A stretch of DNA of 64,000 nt from Marinibacterium sp050389775 (GCF_050389775.1 NZ_CP177148.1:1-64000), one strand, 5' to 3'. Positions 25,185 through 33,985 are shown, counted from the first letter of the stretch. Numbers and translations are program-made. The notes: a model not told the origin generated them from the letters alone.

Positions 25185-25305
25185 CCGCCGTCGGCTTCGC
25201 TGTTCCGGGTTTCTGTCTCATCTCCACTCCTTGGTGGTTACGATGAGCCAGAAACCCTCCGTTACAAAGTCAACTCAGATGTCCCAGGGGCGCTGACGGG
25301 GGACA
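25185..25305 (-). mobile_element. 121-bp inverted fragment of the IS at 22126-23634
   Basis: It is the reverse complement of the left 121 bp of the intact IS (22126-22246), from the terminal TGTCC through the orfA start region, with no differences noticed by eye. Only one IS end is present. It splits the nuclease gene on one side and abuts an IS3 orfA remnant on the other. Confidence 0.9.
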
Positions 25306-25319
25306 GAACCAATGGCGCC

Positions 25320-25676
25320 TCAATGGCTCCACTCACTTTGCATCCCTTGCGAAATACGCGCTCGGCATTGTTCTCGGACCGTCGCCATCGTCTCTCGAAC
25401 CGATGGCGCGACGCTGGCGACCGGACAAGCCTCGCCCTTTTTTAAGATATCCCGCTCCTCCGTCACTCCCAGGAGCGCGCGCTTGAGCCGACGGATCTCT
25501 GCCTCTTTCTCAGCGTCACCAGATGACGCCTTCGCGAACTTCTGCTTCCAGGAGTAGAGCGAGTATTGGCTCACGCCCAGACGCTCAGCCACCTCCCTGA
25601 CTGGGTAGCCCCTCTCCGTGATCTGCGCGACGGCGTCTCGCTTGAAATCGTCGCTGAACTTGGTGCTGCTCATCAT
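25320..25676 (-). pseudogene. IS3-family OrfA remnant (different element)
   Basis: The first about 80 codons read as a normal IS3-group OrfA: SSTKFSDDFKRDAVAQITER, VREVAERLGVSQYSLYSWK, then AEIRRLKRALLGVTEERDIL, followed by the A-rich slip site TTAAAAAAG. After that the sequence departs from the expected short OrfA end, with about 75 extra bases before an AYFARDAK-like piece in the -1 frame. The orfB part is not contiguous. It is unrelated in detail to the orfA at 22.2 kb. Confidence 0.75.
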
Positions 25677-25811
25677 GGCCTCCTTGCCTCAAAATTAGCA
25701 AAGAAGACGTCCACGATACACGAGGCTGTTCACTCCAAGTTAGTCGTGAGCTCGATAACATCGTCCGGCTGCGGGGCTATCCCTGAATGGTGGTCAGCGA
25801 TAACCACTGCC

Positions 25812-25841
25812 CGGCAGGCGATTTGCAAAGCAAATCTGCCG
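25812..25841. repeat. Short palindromic element in IS remnant region
   Basis: CGGCAG-GC-GATTTGC, a 3-base loop AAA, then GCAAATC-TGCCG form a strong hairpin. It sits between two IS remnants inside otherwise featureless DNA (25680-25845). It may be an end of a lost element or a dispersed palindrome. Confidence 0.45.
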
Positions 25842-25845
25842 CGAG

Positions 25846-26150
25846 GGGGCACGGAGCTGACATCAAACGCCATTCTAAAATGGCAGGAAGACCGGAAGGT
25901 CGAGTGGCACTACATCGCGCCGGGAAAATCCATGCAGAATGGCTTCGTGGAAAGCTTCAACGGCCGCCTGCGAGACGAGTGCCTGAACGAGCACCTGTTT
26001 GAAAACCTGCGTCATGCCCGAGAGCTCGTCGCGGCCTAGCGCAACGACTACAACCTTCACCGCCCACACACGAGCCTCGACGGGCTCACCCCATGGGATT
26101 ATCACCAACGGTCAGTACAGGACCAAAACCTGAACAGAGCTAACCTATAA
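25846..26150 (+). pseudogene. IS3-family OrfB C-terminal remnant with internal stop
   Basis: The reading GGTELTSNAILKWQEDRKVE, WHYIAPGKSMQNGFVESFNG and RLRDECLNEHLFENLRHARE is the DDE Glu-containing end of an IS3-type OrfB. A TAG replaces the usual Trp codon at 26037-26039 (AA-stop-RNDYNLHRPHTSLDGLTPW), and the tail then runs to a TAA. The DDE Asp parts are missing upstream. It may belong to the same old element as the OrfA remnant at 25320-25676 but lies in opposite orientation. Confidence 0.75.
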
Positions 26151-26341
26151 GTGCGAGCTTTAAGGGGAACAGGTCACACCCAGGGAAGAGAAGTGGGTAC
26201 GCCGCCGAAACACAGGGCTCAGGGAGGAGAGAGCCCGGAAATTCCACAGGCGCGTCTCCGTGCCGTGCGGAGAGATCCAGAGGATGCCGCGGTGCAGCAC
26301 ATTGCATGCAACCGCAAAGATGCCCTGGAAAAGACGCACAT

Positions 26342-26381
26342 TTCAATCAGGATGGCACGCGGTCCTTTCATCCTGATTGAA
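26342..26381 (-). terminator. Strong stem-loop downstream of the mqo gene
   Basis: TTCAATCAGGATG (26342-26354) and its perfect complement CATCCTGATTGAA (26369-26381) make a 13-bp stem with a 14-nt loop, 42 bases after the mqo stop. There is no long T-run, but position and stem fit a transcription end. The DNA between 26151 and 26341 shows no gene. Confidence 0.55.
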
Positions 26382-26422
26382 TGGCCACCCCGGAGGTCCG
26401 GGGCAGCCTTGGTCTCAATGGC

Positions 26423-28099
26423 TCAAAGCGCCATGTCCGGGACGTTCTGGACGTTGCCATCGACGGCGGTATCACCGATCAGCGCGCGATCGACCGTGGG
26501 CATCGGCAATGCCAACTCCAGGACTTCGGCAGTCTCCCGCCATTCCCGTTCGAGCGCGTCCGGGTTGTCATTGAGCTTGGTGCCATAGCTCGGGACGATG
26601 GTGCGCAGCTTGTCGGCCCACGCGCCCGCGACCTTTTCGGGAAAGACCTTCTCCATCAGGTTCAGCATGATCGGGGCCGCGGTCGAGGCGCCCGGCGACG
26701 CGCCAAGCAGGGCCGCGATGGAATTGTCTTCCGAGGCGACGATCTCGGTGCCGAGCTTCAGCTGGCCACCGTCTTCGGTCTTCTTGATGATCTGGACCCG
26801 CTGCCCGGCCTTCCAGAAGCGCCAGTCTTCATCCTTGGCATCGGGCACATAGGCGCGCAGCTGTTCCATGCGGTCGTCGTTCGACTGCATCAGCTGGCCG
26901 GCGAGGTATTCCACCAGCTCGAACTCGTTCCAGCCGACCTGAAGCATCGGCACGATGTTGTCGAGCGTGACCGACGCGGGCAGATCCCACAGCGAACCCT
27001 GCTTGAGGAACTTTGTCGAGAAGGTCGCGAAGGGACCGAAAAGCAGGGTTTCCTTGCCGTCCAGGAAGCGGCGGTCGAGATGCGGCACGGACATCGGCGG
27101 GTTGCCGGTCGCGGCCTTGCCATAGGCCTTCACCGCGTGGCGGCCGACCACATCCGGGTTCTCGCAGATGAGGAAGGCGCCGCCCACCGGGAAGCCGCCG
27201 TATGCGTCGGCCTCGGGAATTCCGGATTCCTGAAGCAGGGGCAGAGCAGCGCCTCCGGCACCGATGAACACAAAGCGGGCCTCGATCGCCTCTTCCCGGC
27301 CGCCGCCGGTGGGCTCGTGGAACACGCGCCAGCCGCCATCTGCCATGCGCTCCATCGACGTCACCTCGCGGCCGGTCGTCGTGGTAAAGCCATCCATCTC
27401 GTTCAGGTGCTCGGCATATTGGCGCGTAACCTCGCCGTAATTCATGTCGGTGCCGAGCTGCGACCAGGTTGCGGCGACCTTCTCTTCCATGTTGTGGCCC
27501 TGCATCATCAGCGGGGTCCATTCCTTGATCTCGTCATGATCGGTCGAGAACTTCATGCCCGCGAAAAGCGGGCTTTTCTGCAATGCCGCATGGCGCTTGC
27601 GCAGGTATTCGATGTTCTCGTCACCCCAGACGAAGGACATGTGCGGGGTGGAATTGATGAAGCTGCTCGGGTCCTGCAGCACGCCGCGACGGACCTGGTG
27701 GGCAAAGAACTGGCGCGTGATCTGCCATTGCTCGTTGATCGACAGCGCCTTGGTGATGTCGATCTCGCCGGTATCGGTTTCGGGCGTGTAGTTGAGCTCA
27801 CAAAGCGCCGAGTGGCCGGTGCCGGCGTTGTTCCAGCCGTTGGAGCTTTCCTCGGCAACGCTGTCGAGGCGCTCGATCAACTCGATATTCCAGCCGGGCT
27901 CCAGTTCCTTGAGGAACACCCCCAGCGTCGCGCTCATGATCCCGCCGCCGATGAGCAGGGCGTCGACCTGATGGGCGGTGGCCTGCGCCAAACCGCGGAT
28001 CGGGGTAAATGCCGAGACAGCGCCGGCTGCAACTGCAGTGCCAAGGAGCTGTCGCCGGGTGAGGCCGCGGGTTTTTGGGGATGTCGAGGATCTCGGCAT
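26423..28099 (-). CDS. mqo: Malate:quinone oxidoreductase with twin-arginine leader
   Basis: 558 residues. The N-terminus has a Tat-type motif (TRRQLLGTAVAAGAVSAF, residues about 14-31), followed by the FAD motif LLIGGGIMSATLGVFLKELE. Mqo hallmarks are present: SSNGWNNAGTGHSALCELNY, INEQWQ, FINSTPHMSFVWG, then GGFPVGGAFL and SPGASTAAPIMLNLME near the C-terminus. Mqo oxidises malate to oxaloacetate and passes electrons to quinone. Classical Mqo is a peripheral protein on the cytoplasmic face, so a Tat leader suggests export or membrane tethering on the periplasmic side, unless it is a relic. It lies alone between IS debris and an integrase remnant, so it may have been brought in by transfer. 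Confidence 0.9.
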   Translation of the reverse strand: MPRSSTSPKTRGLTRRQLLGTAVAAGAVSAFTPIRGLAQATAHQVDALLIGGGIMSATLGVFLKELEPGWNIELIERLDSVAEESSNGWNNAGTGHSALCELNYTPETDTGEIDITKALSINEQWQITRQFFAHQVRRGVLQDPSSFINSTPHMSFVWGDENIEYLRKRHAALQKSPLFAGMKFSTDHDEIKEWTPLMMQGHNMEEKVAATWSQLGTDMNYGEVTRQYAEHLNEMDGFTTTTGREVTSMERMADGGWRVFHEPTGGGREEAIEARFVFIGAGGAALPLLQESGIPEADAYGGFPVGGAFLICENPDVVGRHAVKAYGKAATGNPPMSVPHLDRRFLDGKETLLFGPFATFSTKFLKQGSLWDLPASVTLDNIVPMLQVGWNEFELVEYLAGQLMQSNDDRMEQLRAYVPDAKDEDWRFWKAGQRVQIIKKTEDGGQLKLGTEIVASEDNSIAALLGASPGASTAAPIMLNLMEKVFPEKVAGAWADKLRTIVPSYGTKLNDNPDALEREWRETAEVLELALPMPTVDRALIGDTAVDGNVQNVPDMAL

Positions 28100-28545
28100 G
28101 GGGAAGCCTTTCGTAGTCTGCCTCCCTGGGGCGCGACCTATGCGGCAGCGTGCCGCCGGTCAACCGTGTGCCGTTGCATACCGCATATGTGAGCAGCCGG
28201 ACGGCTCTCTGCGCGGCGACAACACGCCGAAAGGTGCCCCCACCTGATCCGGATGTCGGATCGTTTCATGTCCGCAATGCAGCCACCGCTCCTCAGAGAT
28301 TCGCGGCGCTACCTTCGAGCGAGCAGAGCCAGGGCTGCGGTGCTGCACGAGGGCCTGCCGCAACGTGGCAGCCGTTCCGGTGCATGCGCGTGCCGCGAGA
28401 AAGCGGCGCTTTCGCCATGGGTTCCCAGCAGCCATGCGGCAGGTTTTGCCCGACGTGGCCGCCCTGAAGCGCGGCGAGCGTGGTGTGATCGGGTATCGGC
28501 AAACCGCCGACGATGTGGTGGGCGTCGTGAATCGAAGGCCCCATT
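28100..28545. other. Intergenic DNA upstream of mqo
   Basis: No credible gene. It should contain the mqo promoter near 28110-28280. The rest has open frames without family-like patterns and is probably debris joined to the integrase remnant that follows. Confidence 0.4.
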
Positions 28546-28863
28546 ATGCCAACGACAAAGCTGCCTGCCAGTCGTGCATGCCGTCCTGCTTGGAACAAGG
28601 GGCGCATCGCCGGCCAGACGCGTGCGCTTGCACCGAAACACGTTTGGTCGATCTCGGTTCGCGTCGAGACTGCTCAGAAGACACGAGAGCTGGCGCTCTT
28701 CACCCTCGCGATCGTCTGCAAATTGCGGGACGGCAACCTGGCAAGACTGAAGGCCGCTGACGTCCATGCAGCCGGACCGGTCAACCACCGCGCATCCTTC
28801 GTCCAGAGCAAGACCCATATACCTGTCAGCTGCGAAATCACCGAAGGGACGCGCAAAAGGGGC
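28546..28863 (+). pseudogene. Tyrosine-recombinase/integrase remnant (N-terminal part)
   Basis: The reading KLPASRACRPAWNKGRIAGQ, PKHVWSISVRVETAQKTREL, ALFTLAIVCKLRDGNLARLK then VQSKTHIPVSCEITEGTR matches the N-terminal half of a common proteobacterial integrase type, normally AWNKGR...GQKRPL...DLALFNLAIDSKLRGCDLV...KTGRPVQFEITE. Several usual residues have changed (for example IDSKLRG to IVCKLRD), and the frame stops being homologous at 28863, so the catalytic domain with the Arg-His-Tyr residues is missing. It marks an old integration border. Confidence 0.65.
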
Positions 28864-28882
28864 GCGCCTCCGCCCGGCCCCA

Positions 28883-29980
28883 TCAGTCCCGGATCGCGCT
28901 GCTGCCGGCGGTTGCGATCTCGGGCTCTGACATGCCCCGGCGCCAATGGGCAAAGGCCACGATGCGGTCCGGGGCCAGGCCCAGGGCGCGGACCTGTCGG
29001 CGCATGGCCCGAAAGCCCGCGTATTCGGTCCCGCACCAAAAGGCGCTGTCGGCCGGATCGTCTGGCCAGTCGATCCCGCCAAGCGCCCGGGCCAGCACGT
29101 CGCTGGTGCCCGGTGCGGCCCCGTTGCGGTGCAGCCAGTGCAGGGCCACGCCCGGCGGGGCGGCCAGGGGCTGGTGATCCGCCGGTCCGTCGACCTCGAT
29201 CAGCGCCGCGCCCCGGGTGTCGGGCGGCAGGTGTTCCAGGCAGCGGGCAATGCCCGGCAGGCCGGTTTCATCCCCGGCAAAAACGTTGAACCGGGCCGGC
29301 ACCAGCCCATGGGCCGCCGGCCCGATGAACCCCGCGCCATCCCCAGGCGCGGCCTGCCGGGCCCAGGCCGTGGCTGGGCCGGCATGGGCGCCCAGGTGGA
29401 AATCGACGGCCAGCCGCCCGGCCCGCGCATCGACCCGCCGCACCGTATAGACCCGCGTGTCCAGCGTGGCCGCGCCCTCGGGCCAGCGCATCCGCCCGGC
29501 ATCATTCATCACCGGCCAGTCGCGCGGCACCCCGCGCGCCCGGCCCAGAAGCAACCGGCTGTGCAACTGGTCCAGCGTGTCATAGCGCGCCACGTCCGCG
29601 CCGCTGAACCAGATGCGCTTCATCCGCGGGGTGATCTGTTCGGTCTCCTGCACGGTCAGGATCTGCAGCTGCGGCGGCAGTGTCTCGCCCGGGGCATCAC
29701 CCTGCCAGTCGACCCGGGGCGCGGCGTCCCGGGCGTTGAAATCGATCAGCGCGGTGACCGCGTAGCGCATCCAGTTCAGCGTCGGCGCGTCATCGGTGCG
29801 GATGATGACGTCAAGCCGGCCCTGCGTGATCTCCAGCACCACCTCGCCGCCCGGCCCGGCCAGGGCCCGGCGCGGGCCGTCGCGACGCACCGGCAGCTGG
29901 TGCGCCGCCAGGGCATCGAGGATGGCAGGGAAATAGGACAGGGCGTCGGGAAAGGCGATCCGGCTGGTTATCTCGTACAT
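28883..29980 (-). CDS. Siderophore-interacting flavoprotein with N-terminal DUF2218 domain
   Basis: 365 residues from the ATG at 29980, which overlaps the binding-protein stop as TGATG. Residues 1-85 form a DUF2218 domain (GPGGEVVLEITQGRLDVIIR, LNWMRYAVTALIDF). A SIP/ViuB-type ferric-siderophore reductase follows: ITPRMKRIWFSG, the FAD motif TRVYTVRRVD with DFHLGAHAGPATAWA, then the C-terminal SIP domain with DETGLPGIARCLEHLP and FWCGTEYAGFRAMRR. It should release iron from the imported siderophore in the cytoplasm. It is the last gene of the siderophore operon. Confidence 0.88.
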   Translation of the reverse strand: MYEITSRIAFPDALSYFPAILDALAAHQLPVRRDGPRRALAGPGGEVVLEITQGRLDVIIRTDDAPTLNWMRYAVTALIDFNARDAAPRVDWQGDAPGETLPPQLQILTVQETEQITPRMKRIWFSGADVARYDTLDQLHSRLLLGRARGVPRDWPVMNDAGRMRWPEGAATLDTRVYTVRRVDARAGRLAVDFHLGAHAGPATAWARQAAPGDGAGFIGPAAHGLVPARFNVFAGDETGLPGIARCLEHLPPDTRGAALIEVDGPADHQPLAAPPGVALHWLHRNGAAPGTSDVLARALGGIDWPDDPADSAFWCGTEYAGFRAMRRQVRALGLAPDRIVAFAHWRRGMSEPEIATAGSSAIRD

Positions 29981-31065
29981 CAATCTTCATCTGGCGATAG
30001 CCACAAGGGGCCGTTCAGCGGGTGAGAGAGGTAGGTGTTGAGGCGGTCGAGCGTGGCCTGGGGGGACAGTTCCGCGCAGGGGCCGGGCCGAAGCCAGGTG
30101 CCCAGGCATTCGGCCAGGATGGGCACCAGCAGGGGCGAGGTGATCAGTCCCGACCAGATCCCGTGGACCCGACCCGACCGGACCGCCGGGGTTTCGCGCA
30201 GGGCGGGCCGCGCGGCCAGCCGCGCCAGGCCGGCCCGCCCCTGGACCGGGTCCAGCCCCGGACCGATGGCCGGTTGCAGCTGGGGCGCATGGCTGCCGCC
30301 GGTGGCCACGTAGACCTGCGGTTGCAGCGCAGCCAGGCTCTCGGGCGACAGCTGGCCGCCCCAGCCATCGCCGCCGGCCAACAGCGTACCGCCCGCCATG
30401 TCGATCAGCGGCCCCCAGAACGCCTGCCCGGCGGCCCAGCAACACTCGTCATAGGTCGACATGATCTCCATGTAACAACGCGGTCGCGGGCCCTCGGCAC
30501 AGGCCCGCACGGCAGCAAAGCGTGACAGGCCGAAACCGGCGATCTCGGCTGCCCGGGCCTCCTGGCCCAGCACGGCGCCCCAGAAGGCCATCGACAGGGA
30601 CAGCGATGTCTCGGGTGGCAGCGCCGCGTCATGGCCCGATGTCCAGGCCACGGGAATGCCGGCTGCGGCCAGGTGGTCCATCAGCGGCGAGGGCACGCCC
30701 GGCGGCAGCATGTAGGCGCTGGCCACGACCAGGTCGGGGGCCAGGCCCAGGATCGCCTCGGCCGACAGCGTGTCGGGCGACAGCTTGCCGACCTCGGGCA
30801 TATCGGCCGGTTTCAGCGGCGACGGCGGGCCGAAATCCAGCCGCGGCGCCCCCGCCCAGCCCACGACCCGCGCCAGCGGATCGGGCAGCAGGGCCGACAT
30901 GGCAATCACGTCGGGCGCATCCAGCAGCACGATGCGCTGCGGACGGTCGTCCAGCACGACGGGCCGGCCCAGCACGTCCTGCGTCTCGACACCCCGGGCG
31001 CGCAGGACCGACGGCAGGGCCAGCGCGGCCGCCCCGCCGGCCAGCAGGTGCCGGCGTGTCACCAT
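29980..31065 (-). CDS. Periplasmic siderophore-binding protein (FepB/BtuF-like)
   Basis: 361 residues with a Tat-like leader (TRRHLLAGGAAALALP). The Peripla_BP_2 pattern is VLDDRPQRIVLLDAPDVIAM, EVGKLSPDTLSAEAILGLAP with DLVVAS, and GLITSPLLVPILAE near the end. A CCW sequence lies mid-protein. It overlaps the TonB receptor gene by 7 bases. No ABC permease or ATPase gene is adjacent, so it must use a transporter encoded elsewhere or the locus is incomplete. Confidence 0.85.
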   Translation of the reverse strand: MVTRRHLLAGGAAALALPSVLRARGVETQDVLGRPVVLDDRPQRIVLLDAPDVIAMSALLPDPLARVVGWAGAPRLDFGPPSPLKPADMPEVGKLSPDTLSAEAILGLAPDLVVASAYMLPPGVPSPLMDHLAAAGIPVAWTSGHDAALPPETSLSLSMAFWGAVLGQEARAAEIAGFGLSRFAAVRACAEGPRPRCYMEIMSTYDECCWAAGQAFWGPLIDMAGGTLLAGGDGWGGQLSPESLAALQPQVYVATGGSHAPQLQPAIGPGLDPVQGRAGLARLAARPALRETPAVRSGRVHGIWSGLITSPLLVPILAECLGTWLRPGPCAELSPQATLDRLNTYLSHPLNGPLWLSPDED

Positions 31066-33182
31066 GTCTTGCGCAGCCCGACCGTCACCGTGCGGCCTTC
31101 GCCATACTGGCAGTAGAAATCGTAGGAACAGCTGGAATAATAGGTCTCGTCGAACAGGTTGCGCACGTTCAGCGTGGCTTCCAGCCCGTCGAACACCGGG
31201 TTGATCGCGTCCAACTCATAGCGCAGGGCCAGGTCGACCAGCGTATAGGCATCGGATTGCACCGTGTTGGCATCGTCCCCGAAGCTGGCGCCGACAAAGC
31301 GCACCCCGCCGCCCAGCTCCAGCCCGCTGAGCCCGCCGTCAAAGCCGTACATCAGCCAGAGCGAGCCGAAATGGTCGGGCACCGCCTGGGGCCGGTTGCC
31401 GATGATCGCCGCATTGGTCGACTGGGTGACCTTGGTATCCAGCAGGGTCAGCGCGCCGATGACCTCCAGGTTGGCCGTCAACTGGCCGCGCGCCTCGAAT
31501 TCCAGCCCGCGCGAGCGGATCTCGCCGGTCTGGACCGAGAAACCGGGCACCGATCCGGGGGTCAGCACGTTTTCCTGGCGAATGTCGAAGGCGGCGAAGG
31601 TGAACAGCGCATCCAGCCCCGGCGGCTGGTACTTGATCCCCACTTCCCATTGCTCGGCCTCGGTCGGCACAAAGGCATTGCCCGCGGCATCGACGCCGAT
31701 GGTCGGCTGGAACGAGGTCGCATAGCTGAGATAGGGCGCGACACCGCTGTCGAAATGATAGAGCAGCGCGGCGCGATAGGTCGTGGCCTCGGAGTCCTGG
31801 GTTGTCGTGGCCCCGCCGATCCGGTCTTCGCTTTCGGTCTCGACCCAATCGTGGCGGGCGCCCAGGACGGCGCGGAAATTGCCGAAGGCCAGCTGGTCGC
31901 TGATGTATACTCCGGCCTGGCGCGTGGTCTGCAGGCTGTCGACATAGGGCGCAAAGGGCCCGATGGCCCCGCCATAGACCGGGTTGGTCACGTCCAGCGT
32001 CGGGGCGGCGCCGAAATTGTATTCCCAGTCGCTGCGGTTCCAGTTCACGTCGGCACCCAGCAGGATCTCGTGGGCCACGGCGCCGGTCGACAGGTCATAT
32101 TGCAGGTTCGTGTCCCAGGCAAAGGCCGCGACCTCTTCGTCCGATTGCACAGCCGCACGATAAAGCTCGCCCGTGGCGGTCAGCGGCGCGGCCATCTGGA
32201 TGCCCAGCATGTCGGCATCGACGGTCGCATAGCGCAGCTTGGAGCGCAGCGTCAGGTTGGGCGTGAACCCATGTTCCAGCCCGGCCTTCAGCCCCCATTG
32301 CCGGCGCTCGAAATATTCGAAATTCGGATCGCCGACGTTCAGGTCGCGGTCGAGATACTCGGCAAAGCCAGGGGCCAGGAAGGTCGGGTAGATCGAGTTG
32401 AAATAGCCGCCCTCCGGGTCCGACTGGTAATAGCCCCCGAAGGTCAGCCGCGTGCGGTCGGTCGGCTGCCAGACAATCGTCGGCGCGATGCCGTAGCGCG
32501 CCTCGTCGACATCGGCATAGCGCGTGTCGGCATGCCGGCCCACGGCGGCGATCGAATATTGCACCCGGCCGTCGGCATCCAGGATGCCATGCTGTTCGAT
32601 CCCGGCCTGGATGCTGTCATGGGTGCCATATTGCAGCCGCGCCTCGCCGCCCGTCGTGCCGTCGGGGCTGCGCGTGACCAGGTTGACCAGCCCGCCGGGG
32701 CTCGTCTGGCCATAGAGCAGCGAGGACGGGCCCTTCAGCACGTCGACCCGGTCGAGCAGGAAGGGATCGATGGCCGCCTGGGCAAAGGCCTGGCCACGCG
32801 GCAGGCGCAGCCCGTCGAGGAAGGACACGAATTGCGACGACGTGCCAAAGCCTCCGAAGCCGCGCAGGAAGACGGAATCGAACCGCGTCGAGGCGTCGAT
32901 CTCGGACAGCACGCCGGCGGTATAGCGCAGGGCCTGGGCCACGGTCTGGGGGTTCTGGTCGTCGAACTGCTTGCGCGTCAGCACGGTGAGCGCCTGCGGC
33001 GTCTCGACCACCGGCGTGTCGGTCTTGGTCGCCGAGCGCATCTCGGGCAGGGCGTAGGAACTGGACGTGTCCGCCACGTCCGCGCCGATCTCGATCGTGC
33101 CGAGAAAGACCTCGTCATCCGCCTGCGCGCCCGTGGCCAATACCGCCACCAGGGCGCCAAGCGCCGTTGCCGTCCGGACCAT
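31059..33182 (-). CDS. TonB-dependent siderophore receptor (FhuA/FoxA-like)
   Basis: 707 residues from the ATG at 33182, chosen because GGAGG lies six bases upstream; the longer frame lacks this. Signal peptide to ATGAQADDEVFLG. TonB-box-like and plug regions include VVETPQALTVLTRKQFDDQN, TVAQALRYTAGVLSEID, FLRGFGGFGTSSQFVSFLDG and SPGGLVNLVTRSP. The barrel ends with the terminal aromatic residue of VTVGLRKTW. The plug wording is that of hydroxamate-type ferric siderophore receptors. It leads the operon with the binding protein and SIP genes and faces a TetR gene. Confidence 0.9.
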   Translation of the reverse strand: MVRTATALGALVAVLATGAQADDEVFLGTIEIGADVADTSSSYALPEMRSATKTDTPVVETPQALTVLTRKQFDDQNPQTVAQALRYTAGVLSEIDASTRFDSVFLRGFGGFGTSSQFVSFLDGLRLPRGQAFAQAAIDPFLLDRVDVLKGPSSLLYGQTSPGGLVNLVTRSPDGTTGGEARLQYGTHDSIQAGIEQHGILDADGRVQYSIAAVGRHADTRYADVDEARYGIAPTIVWQPTDRTRLTFGGYYQSDPEGGYFNSIYPTFLAPGFAEYLDRDLNVGDPNFEYFERRQWGLKAGLEHGFTPNLTLRSKLRYATVDADMLGIQMAAPLTATGELYRAAVQSDEEVAAFAWDTNLQYDLSTGAVAHEILLGADVNWNRSDWEYNFGAAPTLDVTNPVYGGAIGPFAPYVDSLQTTRQAGVYISDQLAFGNFRAVLGARHDWVETESEDRIGGATTTQDSEATTYRAALLYHFDSGVAPYLSYATSFQPTIGVDAAGNAFVPTEAEQWEVGIKYQPPGLDALFTFAAFDIRQENVLTPGSVPGFSVQTGEIRSRGLEFEARGQLTANLEVIGALTLLDTKVTQSTNAAIIGNRPQAVPDHFGSLWLMYGFDGGLSGLELGGGVRFVGASFGDDANTVQSDAYTLVDLALRYELDAINPVFDGLEATLNVRNLFDETYYSSCSYDFYCQYGEGRTVTVGLRKTW

Positions 33183-33212
33183 CCCGTCCCTCCGTATTGT
33201 CGTTCGGCGCAG

Positions 33213-33236
33213 CGGTAACAAAACGGGACGTTACCG
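33213..33236. promoter_or_regulatory. Dyad operator between the siderophore receptor and TetR genes
   Basis: CGGTAAC (33213-33219), 10 bases, GTTACCG (33230-33236): perfect 7-bp arms located 31-54 bases upstream of the receptor start in the divergent promoter region. An overlapping GGACG-TTA-CCGTCC dyad adds symmetry. It is a natural site for the adjacent TetR protein (inference). Confidence 0.5.
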
Positions 33237-33340
33237 TCCAGTTATTTCTCGACTACTTTTATCGGATAATCTATCGCATTGCCTGGACTGCCAAAAATCC
33301 GGCACATTGGGCGAAACTCATCTGGGAGACCCGGACAGGC

Positions 33341-33985
33341 ATGACAACGACCAAGCCCCGGCGCGGTGGACGCCCGACCAAGCAGGCCTCGGAACGGATG
33401 GCCGCCGAAATCGTCGACACGGCGCGGCGGCTGTTCATCGACCAAGGCTTTGCGGCCACGACGATGGAACAGGTGATCGAGGCCTGCGGCATCGGCAAGG
33501 ACACGCTCTATCGGCGGTTCTCGACCAAGGAAGAGCTGTTCGCCGCCGTGGCCCGGGCGGCAAGCGACCGCACCATCGCCTGGTTCGAGACGATGGATGC
33601 CGACAGCCCGGCCGACCCGCTGGAGCGGGTGCGCCACCTGGCGCGCTGGTTCCTCGATGCCAATCTCGACCCCGAGTTGCTGGCGCTCAAGCGCGAGGCC
33701 TTCATCGAGGCCATGCGGACGCGGCCGCTGGTGCAGGAGGATGCCTTTACCCACCGGCTGACCGAAGCCATCGCCGCCGCCCATGACGCCGGCGAGATCG
33801 TTGCGCCCGATCCCGGCTTTACCGCGGCGCAGCTGCTGGCGGCGGTGGTGCTGGGGCCGAACAATGACGCGCTGATGGGAAGCACGGCCCTGGCCGCGCC
33901 GGCGGCCCGGGCGGAGTGGTTCGACCGGGCCTGGGCGCTGTTTCTCAACGGCGCGGCCCCGCCAACGGGGGGCGGGGCCGGATGA
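33341..33985 (+). CDS. TetR-family regulator divergent to the siderophore operon
   Basis: 214 residues from the ATG at 33341. A basic N-terminal arm (KPRRGGRPTK) precedes the helix-turn-helix (IVDTARRLFIDQGFAATTME, IEACGIGKDTLYRRFSTKEE). The C-terminal domain is of the AefR-like type (TetR_C) with DPELLALKREAF. It likely controls the receptor operon transcribed the other way. No iron-regulator domain is present, so the signal may be the siderophore itself or another metabolite. Confidence 0.85.
   Translation: MTTTKPRRGGRPTKQASERMAAEIVDTARRLFIDQGFAATTMEQVIEACGIGKDTLYRRFSTKEELFAAVARAASDRTIAWFETMDADSPADPLERVRHLARWFLDANLDPELLALKREAFIEAMRTRPLVQEDAFTHRLTEAIAAAHDAGEIVAPDPGFTAAQLLAAVVLGPNNDALMGSTALAAPAARAEWFDRAWALFLNGAAPPTGGGAG

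Noticed and set aside
25440..25520. Programmed frameshift giving an active OrfAB transposase
   Set aside because: The slip site is present, but the sequence after it departs from any OrfB and the catalytic domain is missing, so the element is dead.
30522..33218. 898-codon open frame on the plus strand
   Set aside because: It mirrors the siderophore receptor and binding-protein genes, which have full domain signatures on the minus strand.
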